A stretch of DNA of 64,000 nt from Xenopus tropicalis (GCF_000004195.4 NC_030683.2:75239764-75303763); one strand, 5' to 3'; positions 1 to 13,283 are shown, counted from the stretch's first letter. Notes: generated from the sequence alone by a model not told the origin. A program made the numbers and translations.

Positions 1-140
1 AAACACAAGTACCCACAGACTGATCCCTACTCTCAAAATATTAGCTGCAGCTGTACCTGATTCAATGAAAAACAGATGCATAGTTGTATTCATTTTGATA
101 TATCTGGAGGGAAAAATGCTACATTATGAGTAAAAACAAG

Positions 141-320
141 GCCAGAACTAGGGGTAGGCAGAAGATGCACCTGCCTAGGGCGCAATTAGCTCCCTTGCCC
201 CTGCTGCTTGTAATTGTGAGGCTAACCCACCCCCTGTTCCCACAATGGCATTTCGCATGCACGCGCACTTGGGGGGGAGGGTGCAGGAGTGAGGTGACCA
301 ACCGGGTTGCCTAGGGCGCA
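141..320 (+). repeat. GC-rich dispersed repeat, copy 1
   Basis: The first part (CCAGAACTAGGGGTAGGCAG and the following CACCTGCCTAGGGCGCA) matches, in opposite orientation, the end of the repeat at 27290-27552. The phrase GCCTAGGGCGCA occurs twice here, at about 171-182 and again near 308-319. CpG and GC content are well above the flanks. This is a dispersed frog repeat; the boundaries are approximate and no coding capacity is evident. Confidence 0.6.
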
Positions 321-1783
321 CAGTATGCTTGACCAATCCCCAAGTAGCAACATGGCGATTTGTGTCAGAAAAATGTCCTTTGCGTGCTGGGATGATTCAG
401 TATTTAATGACCTGCTTGCAAAAGCTCTACTGATAAAAATACGGGTAGTATTTAGGTTAAGAGCATTTTGCTGCTTGCATTTCACAAAATGCTTATAATT
501 ACATACAAACACCACCTTTTTTACAATTGCAGGCTAAGTGAACTTTATGTGGAAAGAAAATGATAGCATTTTCATTTCAGGGTATTACTAGTTCTTTAAG
601 AAGCATCAGAATATTCTAATTATATATACTAATAGCAATCAGAAGAGGAGGAAGTGGTCTAACAGAACTAGTATTTTGAAAGATAAATCGCCACCAAACT
701 AGAACTAATGCTCTTTAGTACTAAAGTATTTAGGATAACTTTGTTGAAAGAAGAATTACATCTATTATTACCATGTTTATGCATGTGGCTCATATTAGAA
801 TATTTACTTTCAATAATAGTTGTCATTTTAACTCACATGTAACAAAATCACAAACTGATAATATATAAAGGAGAGATTTATGGATCAAGCATGCTACATG
901 GTTTAGCCAAAAGTAAAACATTCTTTCAGCTAAGAAATTATCATCGGGCAAAAGACGATGTTTAAGCCAATTTATCAAGAACACTGTGCTGCTGTAAAAC
1001 AAAAAGGAAACAGTAATAAAAGCCTTGCCCCTGCCACCTAAAATCAACATTGTCCTCTCTTTGGAGTTGATGTCCATTCCCAGAGCAAGGCTCCTGATTT
1101 AGATTTTCCTAAGTTGTTAGCTGACATGATTTTGTATGGGCTTTTTGAGAAATGAATCATGATAGGGGAATCTAGACAGTTGTGGGAATTACTGGCAACC
1201 TGGCCAAACAGATATGGTCAGCTTTACTCTGTATGATTTTGGGTAATAGAAAATGCCCAACCATTTTTTAAAATACTTATAAAGATGGATAATAGATAGT
1301 CAAACAATAAACACTGGTAATGGCTCCCTGAGTGTACTTCAGAAATTTCTCTGCTTCTAGCATTATTACTGTTCTAAAAAGATCTAAAAGCTGGCTATAT
1401 AACAAAGGGTTCAAGTAATCTAAAACACACAATGCTGCTTTCAAAGCACCAGGACTGAGAGAAGGAGACAAAACATTGCTAACCTCATACATGACAGATT
1501 GCACTTACAGCCCTAAATGGTTTTAGAAGCAAAGCTTGAGAAGAAGAACATGAAGATACTGGAACTGAAGGATGGAGAGGCAGAATTTGGAGCTGAAGGC
1601 ACTAGAATAATGAGAACAGACAATGATAACATTGAAAAAGGGTCTGAACAAAGCTAATGGGAAGCAGTAATGGCAGAAAGTAATGTGGGCAATTAATTTT
1701 CTTTTAAAAATTAAATGTATACAGTGGAACCACTGGAGTAATTACTACTGAAAGAAGACAAGAATTCCAAGCTAGTAACATCA
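321..1783. other. No recognised feature
   Basis: This is AT-rich unique-looking sequence. Short open frames exist, but none has a recognisable domain or splice context. I see no repeat family. Confidence 0.5.
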
Positions 1784-2479
1784 CAATGGGCCCGATTCAC
1801 TAAAGTCCGAAATAAGGAGTGCTATTTATAGCATGCGTTAAAAATCTTATCACTTCTTATTTTTCGCTCGATTCACAAAAAGGACACTTGTCATAATTAA
1901 GAAGCGATGTTCTTGGCGTTATTTATCTTACAATGACATATTTTAATGAAAAAACTATGCGATAAGCGTTATAGGGGCCGATTCACTAAAGGTCAATAAC
2001 GCTTATCGCATAGTTTTTTTCATTAAAAAGCATGCGATAATTAAGTACCGATTCATCAAAGTCATTTCGCATGTGTTAATCCGCATATCGCATGCACAAA
2101 AAAAACGCATTGCGTTAATTAGCGAATAGAAATAGTACTAACGCATGATTCACAAACACATATGAAGCGTTAAACGTGCAAAATATCGTGTTAATCTGTG
2201 TGAATATTAACCCTACTTGGGGCAGGCGGTACTTAAAGAAAATTGCGGTTCGTGAGCTATTGGCAACACAACATGGAGTTTGCAGTCGTATTTTTTCAAG
2301 TATATGTTGGCCCTAGAGTGAAATGGTGGTTTTCAGAAAGTAATGGTTACGTGCGTAATATATTGCGCTCTGCAAGTGTCCTTTTAGTGAATCGAGTGAA
2401 AAATAAGAAGTGATAAGATTTTTAACGCATGCTATAAATAGCACTCCTTATTTCGGACTTTAGTGAATCGGGCCCAATG
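1784..2479. mobile_element. MITE with 102-bp terminal inverted repeats
   Basis: The left end (1789-1890) and right end (2373-2474) are inverted copies 102 bp long with two mismatches, starting GGCCCGATTCACTAAAGTCC. They are flanked by CAATG on both sides (1784-1788 and 2475-2479), a likely 5-bp target duplication. The ends read GGGCCC, so a 3-bp AAT duplication is an alternative reading. The 482-bp interior encodes nothing recognisable, so mobility would need a transposase supplied in trans. I cannot fix the superfamily. Confidence 0.85.
1941..2028. repeat. Hairpin inside the MITE
   Basis: Arms 1941-1972 and 1996-2028 are near-perfect inverted copies of about 32 bp around AACTATGCGATAAGCGTTAT. 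The 23-bp centre contains GGGGCCGATTCACTAAAGG, a variant of the outer terminus. This suggests either a second related element landed inside the first or an internal rearrangement duplicated an end. Confidence 0.75.
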
Positions 2480-4429
2480 TGTTTTATGTATTTTTGTATT
2501 ATAGAGTCCACATTCTTTACAAGAAAAACCTGCATCTGCTTGGGACACATCAGTATACTAAACACAACTTTCACTTACAGACCATGATAGAGATGGTAAC
2601 AGACCATCCTTAATTTCTTCTCATCACAGAGAAATGTTCATGCTGGCACTGGTACGGTAGCTTATAACATCATGTAATTGCAAAACATGGGATCCAGCAG
2701 AGACCTGTGCATATATAATCAGCCAGGTATCTTTGCAATAAAGAGCATTAGTTGCTAAAGATAATTAATTAAATAAAAATCAATGCATGCCATTATGCAA
2801 ATTTTATACAGTAACTTCAGGACATGAGTGTCAATGAAGCACATCTGCTAGGTGCTTAGGAATGGATAATATAAAAAGATACACAGGTTATTTCACTCAC
2901 ATGGTACAGGTTCTTTTATTCCAAGCACCATCACTGTGCAAGAATCAATTTATTCATTTGCCTGAGGACTGTACCTAGCATATGTGTCACCGTCTTCTAC
3001 GCTGCACAGCTTTGTAATCTTTTTCTTAATTTCTCTTCAATTGCTCTATTTTATGGGCCTACTCATGGTAATATGCAGATGGTGTTTCTTTGAAGTTTGG
3101 CACAGATGTTCTTTTGCTTTGAAAAGTTGTGTTGCTTTTCCCCATTTAACTTCTATTTCTTTCTTTTTTATTAGAATACATTATTACATTTTTTTCTACC
3201 ATGTACATTACATCTGTTTGATATCAGCTTCCACACATTATAAATATGTAGGTTAAATTTATACTGGGAGAGAGTAAGATGAATAGAAAAATGAATATAA
3301 GGAGAAAAAGCTGTAGAGGAAGTGACAGAAAGACATAAAAAATAGGGATGGAAGGCAAGTTTACCATTATTATAGACCAAATTTGTGGGCAAAGTCAGTG
3401 TTGTACCACTGCACCCAGTCTCCACTGATACAGTAACTTACGGCACTATGCTTCCTTACCTTACCCCCTGCTAGGAAAATTACCGACCTAATCATCAGAA
3501 ATAGGCTGGAAGTATAAAGATGGTCACATTAATCTGAAGAGATATTATTCTGTTCAGATAAATTACCTGGAGCCAAGGAGAAAAAAGAATGATGTGCAAG
3601 TCTCATGTAATGCCATGTTTTATACTTGACCCTCTGATTGATTACCTAACTTACATTGCACCAGTACCATACAATGCACCAGTACTATGTCACATGATAC
3701 AAATAGCATTTCTCCTTCATTATATGATTTTTTGCCCATATGTTAATCGTTTTTCTATGGCATCTGCAAAACAATTATTATTTCTTTGATGATTTCGCTA
3801 GCTAAAAATGGCACACATAATATTTAATTGGTGCTTAATTCATTATAAGAACATATATTCACTTGCCTACCATTAAGAAAAGGATATGACCGATTGCAAA
3901 CCTCCCACTGAGAAATATCAGTTATGTGGTAGTTACAGACTGTCCTGTAAATTGTAGGGTTGCTATAGAGATATAACAGACAAGTAATTGGTTGGTTTTA
4001 ATTGTCATCTAAGTGGCCAGTTATTAAACCAACACAGATTCAATAATTAGGAGACTTATTTCTGCCCTCAGAAGTCCCTAAACCTGTCCAATGTTACGTC
4101 ACCAGAGATGGTGTTGCTAAAGATTTTACGCAACAGTAATATACAATATATCATCTGGTAGGAGACCAATAATCTTTATTGTTAACTTTACCAATGTACA
4201 TATGGATGCTCAGTTAAGACTAGGCACCTTTTACATTTATTAGTAAAATGCTTTGCAGTATGAGGCACAATTTTAATGCTTGGGGATGCCGGTTAAAGCA
4301 TTTGGAGTACCAGGGGGATAGCCATCACCATTTTAGGGATTCTATGAGAAAAAACAGAAACCCAATTAAGTTAAATAAATAAATAAAAATATGTTGTCTT
4401 TGGTTGGAAAGCTACCAATGAAGTCAACT
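2480..4429. other. No recognised feature
   Basis: AT-rich unique-looking sequence. The short frames at 2984-3256 and 3589-3789 have no recognisable domains and low-complexity composition, so they are probably chance. Confidence 0.5.
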
Positions 4430-4874
4430 TTAAAGAATAAGTAAACCGTTTTTTTTTCTGAGTAAAATTACTCTAAACAGCCTCCAGAATTACCTATCTT
4501 TGTCCCAGCATTCTCTCTGACCTGGTTCCTCAGTCAGAAGATATTCTTTTTATTTGTTTCCTTGTGCAGAGTGAAGCCCCGCCCCTACTTCCTGTTCAGG
4601 TCTCTCATCAAAAAAAAAAACCACAGCTAATGCACAGACTGGCTCCTGCTGCCTCCAGGCATGCGCAGAAGGCTCTCCACTCTGACAACCTTGTCGAATT
4701 GAAGAGAGAACTGAACAGTAAGTGGGGGCGGGGCTTCACTCTGCACAAAGAAAAAGAATACCTTCTGACTGAGGAACCAGGTCAGAGAGAATGCTGGGAC
4801 AAAGGTAGGTAATTCTGGAGGCTGTTTAGAGTAATTTTACTCAAAGAAAAAAAAAAGGTTTACTTATTCTTTAA
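4430..4874. mobile_element. TTAA-flanked foldback MITE (T2/Kolobok-like)
   Basis: Each side is flanked by TTAA (4430-4433 and 4871-4874), and the element begins AGAATAAGTAAACC. The left half (to about 4610) and right half (from about 4715) are inverted copies over most of their length. Shared stretches include CAGCCTCCAGAATTACCTA, CCTGGTTCCTCAGTCAGAAG and the GCCCCGCCC box. Only a short centre is unpaired. TTAA targets and a TTAAAG start fit the Kolobok/T2 group of Xenopus. The frame at 4564-4812 reads through the fold and is not a gene. Confidence 0.82.
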
Positions 4875-6079
4875 CATCTGTCAAAGGAGCATTTAATTTT
4901 CTCTTCAACAGACATATAATAAGATTGGGAAGGGTGTAGAAAAGACAGAGACAATTACATGAAAAGACTTGTGGTTTATAGCATGGAAAAGACTTGTGGT
5001 TTGACGATCATTATAAATGCGACTGTATGACTAGAATGTACACAGCAATGGAACGGGATACATTGCGTTAAACAGAGTGTCCCGGCGCCCATTAAATGCA
5101 CTTGCTGTAATATGCTAAAGGTATACCACCAAGTAACTTAAGGAAATAACTAAAGTAACTAATAAAAAAATTGCTTCTTTTATATTGGTTACATATAAAA
5201 CAGCATTGTCACGTGTATATAAAGCATTAGATCCACCATAGATGTTTTACAGACTATAAAAAGTGCCCCAGGCAGTATGACTACTTTTAAAACATAGCAG
5301 ACATTGTCTTACAGTATGTCTATCCACGTGAAATAAGCTATGACCAACATGTAAATAAATTCTACTATGAATAAAACAAAATCATGAAGTTGCCCAGTCA
5401 ACCTCTTCAAAAAGTCTCAGATCCATTACTGTTATGACACATCCTTGAGATACTTACCATTAGTGAAAAGAAGACATATAACATTTTATCATCTTCTTTT
5501 TAGACTCTAATGTAAGGCTAAGCCTTGTCAAAAGCCACCCTATGTTCATGTTGTCAGTTATGTCCAGTGGTTATAATTAAGTTTTTTTGACGGAACATAA
5601 AACTAAGGTAACCTCATGTACAGCTACTCAACTGAATTTTTTTTATTAAAAAAGAAATACTTTTCTATTCTTTGTTTATGTTTTCTATTTTAGCTTATCT
5701 ATGTGGGTGACAGCTATCACCCTAATTGAGTTTGAAGTGGGGGAAAGAAAAAAATCCCTTCATTTGATGTTTGACCTTTCCATATTTCCCTTGTGAAATA
5801 AAATGTCTGACAAAATGTAATATTTGACACCAGGGCAAAGGTCAGGGGCTCACAGCAAATTCCCTACTTTTTCAGCAAATCCCACTTGTAGCCAAAACCT
5901 ATTTTCCAATGCCCTTTATCATTTGTCTTTATAAAAAGAAGCAATATAAACCAACTTTGATTTCTTTATGGTTTCTCATTCTCTATACCTCCTTGGCTTT
6001 AAGACTTGGTCTCAGGTCCACAACAAATACAATACTGGATACACAGAAAAAGTGACCATTTACTAATCCTATTTGAATA
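4875..6079. other. No gene; one short tandem duplication
   Basis: Unique-looking AT-rich sequence. At about 4960-5002 the phrase GAAAAGACTTGTGGTTT occurs twice in tandem, 22-24 bp apart. Nothing else is recognised. Confidence 0.5.
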
Positions 6080-6352
6080 TACAGGTATGGGATCCCTTAT
6101 CCAGAAACCCGTTATCCAGAAAGTTCCGAATTACAGAAAGGCCATCTCCTATATACTCCATTATAAGCAAATAATTATAATTTTTAAAAATGATTTCCTT
6201 TTTCTCTGTAGTAATAAAACAGTACCTTGTACTTGATCCCAACTAAGATATAATTAATCCTTACTGGAGGCAAAACAAGCCTAATAGACTTAAGTTATTG
6301 AGATCCAAACTCTAGGTCACGAGCATTCTGGATAAGAGGTCCCATACCTGTA
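6080..6352. mobile_element. MITE with CAGGTATGGGA ends, copy 1
   Basis: Starts CAGGTATGGGATCCCTTATCC at 6082 and ends with the inverted form CCCATACCTG at 6350, flanked by TA on both sides. The interior matches a common Xenopus non-autonomous element ('TTATCCAGAAA', 'AATGATTTCCTTTTTCTCTG', 'AGTACCTTGTACTTGATCCCAACTAAG'). Other copies in the window are at 35521-35850 (opposite orientation) and, decayed, near 57320 and 58748. It carries no transposase. Confidence 0.88.
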
Positions 6353-9300
6353 CTATTTATTTGTTATAACTAAAATGCAATAATGTAATTATTCAATATT
6401 TCAAATTTAGAATCAATCCTAAAACTTAGGTTTATATTCTTTTTCCTTTTTCCTAGACCTATGGCACACAAGGAATTTTGACCATTACAGAGGTGGCCAA
6501 AATATCCAAGTGTCACTACTTCATTATGGGACTTGTGGCAGTCAGTTTTGAGCATCTGACCACCGATGTTATACTTGGTTATAAGTTAAATAACTGGGTC
6601 ATTAATACGGTCACCAGTTCTAGACAGCAGGATAACACAGCCTATGATTAGGTGCCAAATGCGTTAGGCTATAATGTGGTCTAATTGTCTACAATAAAGC
6701 GTGTTTGTTTTTATCTACTATTGCCTGCTTGTGGGATCTGTGAGTGCCTGCCATATGTATTGCAGGATAACACAACACAACTATATGTGTTCAAGTTACA
6801 TCCCTTCTCTGCATATTTGCATTTAAGTTAGTCATGCATTTACTGAATTATAGAGTATTATAAGCCAGTTATATCTGTTGGACATCTATAGTTAAAGCTT
6901 TGCGAATCCTTGTGAACATGAAGACTAAGGCCCACAAGGCATAGAGAAGTGCATGAAACCTCCTCTCCAGTTCACATCAATGGGAAATGCCTGTCAAAGT
7001 TGTACTTTTCAACTGGAAGATGATCTAGTGATCTAGCTTTTGGCTAAAAAAAACACTTCTAATCAAATAAATGGGAGGGGGCAGTGAGGTTTTGGACACT
7101 TCTCTGCCAGCTGAGAAAATGTCATGTGAGCCATTGAGGATAGAAAATAATTTGCTTCTTTGCAGTGGGAGTATGATAAATAGAATTTACAAACCACTGC
7201 ATTTGGCATACAGGCAGAAGAACTTTTTTTTACAAAAGTCAGTCTGCTTGTTGCCTTTTAAAAAATAGAATGCTAGTATAAAAAGCAATACTACTACCCT
7301 TTATAGAACTGTCCATGTTTATTGCAGAGTTTTGTGAAATTAAATGATTAAATTATATCAATATCAGTTATACATCACAGCCTTTTTACATTATAGATAT
7401 GACCCATGCTCCATGCAGGCACTTGATTGAGGGAGAATTGCATATGTAATAGGACTTCATGATACCTTCAAACGCATATTTTATACATTATGTTGGTGTT
7501 CAGAAGGAAGATTCTGTAAGTGAATTATGAAGTTGTGGCGTTCTCTTCACTAGACAGTGGGTTTGTAGATGATGATCCAAAACTGAAATTTCTAACTGTG
7601 CTTTTACCAAATGATTTTAATAATAAAAAAAATGCAATGAGCTGTGCTTCTGTTGCAGTTTAGAATTAGTATTTAGTATTAATGGAGCTTAGAGACAGAG
7701 TCATGTAATTACAACTCATAACATCCCACAGGCTCAGTAAGAGGTCAAAAAGGGCAGAAATGAAACCTGAAAAACAATCTGTTAAGTCTCAGCAGAAATT
7801 ATGAAGCATGCCACTAAAACACCCTGAAAGGCATTAATTATATTGATTTAAATCCACAGGGGCAGATTCAGAAGAACTGCATATTCCTATGTCATAAAGT
7901 GGTCCAGGCACCATTCCTTCATTAATATTTAATTTAGATAAATAATTTGGACAAATGATGCAATATATAATTACAAATATACCACAAATATATTAGCATT
8001 GAAATTTGGTATTTTGAAGGTCCTAAATTCATATAATAATTTCTCTCTACAGCTGTCTCAGAAAATACTGCTGTTTTTTAAGGAAAGTATACGTATCCTT
8101 ACTTAACCATTATATAATATCGGATATCTGAATTTTAGAAACATTTAACCATAAGGAATAGTGGGGTTACTACCAAAAAAAGTTTTTTTTAAAATTAAAA
8201 GCTGTGGGGCTTTCATAATAAAACCAACCTTCCTCATGCAATGAGACTAGGGGATAATGTAATAAGAAGGTTCAAAATGTGTGGCAGGTTTATTTACGAA
8301 TAGGAGCTAATAAAATGTAGCAGAGATCTGTCGTGAGTGACTAACTTGATCTGTGGGACATTAGCCTTAGAAAGAAATCTAACATATGGAGGGTGCATTA
8401 ACACAAAGTTTAGGTGCATACTTATCCCTCCCATTAATGCTAGTGATGGCATGAAAGATTTAAGGCTTATGATTGAAGATTAAATGACTCACATGGACCC
8501 ATAATAGTAAGTTAGCATGCCTCTCCCCCAGGCCCCAATTATTAAATGGCCTTTACCAAGAAGTAGAATGTGGCCCCAAAGAAAAAAATGACTCGCTTAC
8601 TCGTGACTGCACCACAATCTAACATGCTGTACCCTATTATGATGAAACTCCACTCACAGTTCAACCAAACCCAGTCCACTCCCCTACAAACCCAGCCCCA
8701 TTCATAACCTACAAAACACACATATAATTTGTTTAAGCCCCTTTTGCCATGGGACTGCAGTATCTCCTGCACCCCTGAGGATGAACCTTTGTCTAGGATA
8801 TAATGTCCATTTCAGGTGAGAGTGGCCTAAAATTTTAAAGAAGTTTAAGAAGGCCTTTTACCTGATACGTAACTAATGTATTAACAAGACAGAGAATGAA
8901 AAATAAAAAAAAGAAAAAACATTTCCTAGTGAATACTGTGTCCTCCATTATTGTATAAATAAATATAGATATAAATTAACCACACAAAACCCATGATGTC
9001 CATTGGAAATGATATATAGTTCTATTGTTCTATTATATAATATTCTTTATAAACATTTGATACAAATAAGTCAGCTAGGATGCCACATGACTGCTGTGAG
9101 TTGGATGTAGAATACATATTTGTCCTGTATTAATGCATAATTGTACTATGCATACTCCTTTTAAATCACTTCAGCCACAAACACAATTATTTCTTACCCT
9201 TTTACTGTCAAAACCAGTTTGTATGTAGACCCATGTGGAAGACAACATTGCTGTATTCCTTAGTGTACATTTGCCAGCCTGGCTTCCCTTGTAGAAACTT

Positions 9301-9615
9301 GAATTAAAAATATTTCCAGGCTGGTAAGCATTCAATATCCTTTCTATTTGAAGTTTGTAAAACTATTGCAGGAAGGGGTTAGCATTTCCCACCACCTGTC
9401 TTTTATATGTATGAAAAGCTGTATTACGTTATAAGAAAGATAAAAGAAGTACTATATTGTATGTTATCACTCTCTTCAATGCACAGATGCTCAGCAGCTG
9501 GGTAATCATATGGCTGCTTTGCCTGAGTATGTATTGTAGCTTTATGTGTTCACCGGGCTTTAATGTAAAGTAAGGATTTTAACCATTTGAATGAAAACTT
9601 CTTATTGGCACTATG
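6353..9615. other. No recognised feature
   Basis: More than 3 kb of AT-rich unique-looking sequence. No long frame, clear repeat or structural RNA was seen. Confidence 0.45.
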
Positions 9616-9666
9616 CAAATGCCATTGGGCTCATTTACTAATACTAGGCAAATTGCCACCTGAGCA

Positions 9667-9681
9667 GTAACCCATGGCAAC
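9667..9681. promoter_or_regulatory. RFX X-box-like palindrome 1
   Basis: GTAACCCATGGCAAC fits the RFX X-box pattern GTNRCC-N(0-3)-RGYAAC on both halves. It lies in a remnant of a dispersed repeat whose left part reads TCATTTACTAATACTAGGCA. Binding is not shown; this is a motif match only. Confidence 0.4.
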
Positions 9682-9699
9682 CTATCACTGACTACCTTT

Positions 9700-11660
9700 G
9701 TTCACTCAAAGGCAAAGTAATAAAAGAAAGGTGTGAGTGGATGCCAAGGGTCACTGCTGAAGTGCAATTTTTCCAGTTTTCCAATTTTCTCCAAAAATGT
9801 ATGCTCTGTTTTTTTATTCTGTCTTGAAGTCATTCTGGTCATCTTGTATTGCTGGCACCCTAGGAGAATAAAATGCACAGGAAGCCTTATGCATAATCTG
9901 GCTTTGATCATTAAAGGAAACTTGAAACTTGTGAAAAGCCAGCTCTTTTAACTATATTAGCTATCATAGACATGACTCTGAATTCTTCATGTACTACTCC
10001 ACCAGTCAGGGCATATTAAATAATACTGATTTTGTAAGCTAAATGTAACAAAATATTGTTCTTTGACTAAATAAAGTGTCACTACCCTGCAGAAAACCCC
10101 AATGTTAAAAAAACACTACACATTATTGTAAAAATGTAATTGAATTATAAATGATCAATTCCACGGAGATACATTCACGTTGTGAATGCAGGACTGTAAG
10201 ATAAGGTTTGCGATAAGAAAGCATGGCTAACATGGCTCTTAAAAGGTGCAGAAAGCAAAGTGAAAAGTTTGGAATATTGTTGGCTCTATCCATCACTACA
10301 TCACTATGTTCAACCACAAAAATAAAATTCAGTACTGTGAAGAATTGATGTTGCCAGTATACCAGGTTTCCAGGCAATTAAAAAATGATGAACATGCAGC
10401 CGTAATCCTTGCAAACAATACAAGGTTCATGCAATTTATCCAAAAACAGCATATATATTTCAAAGTTGTTTTTTTTTTAAAAAAAATATAGGATTATATA
10501 TTATATTATTGCCTTTGCCCCCCTGATAAATGAAGCCTCTGCATCAAATCAAATACACTGGAACTTTATATTATATTTCCATAAATCACACAGCAATATT
10601 CATTGTCACATGCATTTCACATTTGTGTTTTTTAATGCAGTAAAATGATCTTATTTTGAATAATAATCACATCTAATAATCTAATTTTCTATAATGAAGA
10701 GGCCAGAGGACAAATGAAATTTCGGGAGGTTTTTGGTGCTTTTAAAGTGCTTCTCCGGGAACAGTGTGGTTTTTGCAGCTCTGTGGGAAATTGATTAGGA
10801 GCAGCAGGAATCTGACTGCTCGCAGCATTAGTTCTGAAAACAGCGAAATATTCCATTTTTCTTTTAACATATAAATGATTTTGCTGACAAGTATGAGCAT
10901 TCAATTCAGAAATAATTTATTAAGATTTCCGGGCAAATAATTTATCGTGTAGAGAAGAACTGTCTGAGAAGGTTATTCTTCAATGAAAAGGGGTGAGATA
11001 TCATATAACAGCCTACCTACGATGTGACTGACACATTCTTTGGAACATCAAAAGACCTGTGTGAGGATGCAGTAAGGGAATTTTACAAGAACCTGACTTT
11101 TGTTCTTGAGCAGATGAAAGACTCTGAATTCAAATGAATCAAAAGTGCCTCAAAGGGGAGGGCTATCATGAGTGACAGGGCTGTGAGCACAGGCAGGCGA
11201 TCAGTAACATAGTCCAGTAACATACCCAGAGGCATCTACATAGCTCATCACAATCTTGTCTGAGGAGCTTCCCTAGAGATAGTATTCAATAGCCAGAATA
11301 ACTTTTTCATCCTTTTCCCATCAGGGTTCCCTGATGGCCCAGGATGCTCCAAGGGCTCCCGAGAGAGAGGAGATGCCACCGGCTAATAACTGAAGTTCAA
11401 GTCATATTCTTGTGAAACAGCATGGAAAATGAAGTGACCCAGCAACTGATGGTGATGATAATCTAGAAAGATTTCATTAGTACTGAGGCCCAATCGACTT
11501 TATAAATTGATATGGCTAGTGAAACAATCCTTTGTCCAATGCATAGATTTCAGTTTAGTCCATAATGTGCTAAAACAAAGTACTAAGAGCCTGCACAGAC
11601 TGAAAGTGAATTGTTACTTAAAATAGTATTTGCTGATTCAAAGTAAAAGCCTCTCCTCTC
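9700..11660. other. No gene; possible conserved non-coding block at 10690-10960
   Basis: No repeats are recognised. The stretch 10690-10960 differs from its flanks: it has moderate GC, no simple repeats, and homeodomain-type (AAATTGATTAG) and AP-1/MARE-like (TTTTGCTGACAAG) words. It is a candidate conserved element on appearance only. The frame at 10689-10904 has no recognised domain. Confidence 0.3.
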
Positions 11661-11674
11661 TCTTTCATTTTATT

Positions 11675-12000
11675 TCCTGTTATTTATAAAGTGCAAACAC
11701 ATTTACGCAGCACTTTACAGAGATTATTCATCATTCACATCAGTCCCTGGCCCAGAGGAGCTTACAATATAAGGTCCCTATCACATTCACACAAAAAAAT
11801 GGTAAATTTTTAGTCAGTAGTCAACCTGCCTGTATGTTTTTGGAGTGTGGGAGGAAACTGGAGTACCTGGAGGAAACCCATGCAGACACAGGGAGAACAT
11901 ACAGACTTCTTGCAGATAGTGGCCTGGCTGGGATTAAACTTGGGACCCCAGCAATGCAAGGCTGAAGTGCTACTCACTGAGCCAGTGTTCTGCTATTAAT
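11675..12000 (-). repeat. L2-like retroposon fragment
   Basis: Contains GAGGAGCTTACAATATAAGG, which resembles the antisense of the L2 3' region, followed by GTGGGAGGAAACTGGAGTAC, GGAGGAAACCCATGCAGACA and GGGAGAACATACAGAC. This phrase series is repeated in many fish and amphibian genomes as an L2-related tail. The fragment is non-coding and diverged. The orientation and the family name are from memory. Confidence 0.65.
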
Positions 12001-13014
12001 ATATTTATTATTTTGTTTAATCCATATGTTCTCAAAAAATGTCATTATAAAGTACTATTAGATAGTTATTTTGTTCTTTACTTTACTATAATCCTCCCTT
12101 TCCACCTAGGAGTAATATAGAACTTAGTTTAAATAAGTCTTGCTCTTCTCCTAAGGGCCAGTAAAAATGATTGATGCCAATGTTGTTAAAAGGGAAGAAC
12201 CATAAAAATAAAGGAAAATATTTTTTCCAGAAAAGGTGGCAACCCTATTCCCAATTGTTGGCTGTGTTTGCCAATAAAGAGGGAGAATTCATTTTATGAG
12301 CTACAAAGAGGTGGAAATTAGAATTAACGCTGCACTTCATTGAACACTAAACTTCATCTCACATTTAAAGTAATTACTTTTTATAGTATCTGTATCAACA
12401 CTAAAATATACAACATCTGCTTTTGGTATTTTCTATTAGAGTGCCATCCAGATCCATCCAAGCATTTGGCCATCAATTTCCTACAGTGATTACATCATGC
12501 AAAGAAGAATATGGAGGTCATTAGCAGGCTGGGGGGTGAATACAATGCCATTATGCTCCATTATTTGGCCCATGGGCTTGTAGTTGTGTTTTTGGTAAAT
12601 TTTGAAATTACTTTTTGCTTTTATTAAGTTATTTTCAAGTTTTCTTGAAAGAGAAAATTTAGAATTCAGGTTATCACAAGCAAACACATTCATATGTCAC
12701 AGTCAATCCCAGCTGGTTTACCTCACAGTGACCTTCGAATGTGAAGGAATGCTAATGTCAATGCATTTATTTTCTGTATATGCTAACATACATTCTTGAG
12801 TGTAGGTTTCCAATTTAACGTTTACATGACTTTGTCCATATATCAGATAAACAGAGTTCTATGAAAATAATGGATTTTTCAAAAGCTGTGTATTTTTGTT
12901 GTCTGGTATTCTTTCACTAAGAAATTTATTAAAATTACAGAAACTTGCTCCCTTAGATGGCCCTAAGAGAAATTTCACAACCTTTGCAAAATCTACCAAA
13001 AGATTTGCTTTGTA
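12001..13014. other. No recognised feature
   Basis: AT-rich unique-looking sequence; the short frames at 12490-12799 overlap on both strands and look like chance. Confidence 0.45.
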
Positions 13015-13036
13015 CATATATATATATCTTCAGTCA

Positions 13037-13283
13037 TGTAGCAGGCACTTACGTTAAAGCAATCAAAAATGCCTGGGTGCAGTCCGAAAAAATGCAGTAA
13101 TGTATAAAAAATGGAAGGTACCGCACTCACAGGACTTAAAGAAATAATAAATCTTTATTTACAAAGTTGCATCTAACGTTTCGGCTGCTACTGCAGCCAT
13201 TCTCAAAATATATATTTGTAGATTAAACCAAGGACTGCACCCAGGCAACAGATTTTTCATTTCTCGTGAGTGCCTACCTGTTG
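13037..13283. repeat. Foldback repeat with nested 'AACGTTTCGGCTGC' segment
   Basis: GCCTGGGTGCAGTCC at 13071-13085 and its exact inverse at 13232-13246 are cores of longer arms (about 13037-13085 and 13232-13283) that also share GCACT-ACG. Between them is a segment with CGCACTCACAGGAC, AATAAATCTTTATTTACAAAG and TAACGTTTCGGCTGC. The last phrase type resembles the foldback insertion at 52563-52861. A short TA run precedes it at about 13016-13027. Confidence 0.65.
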
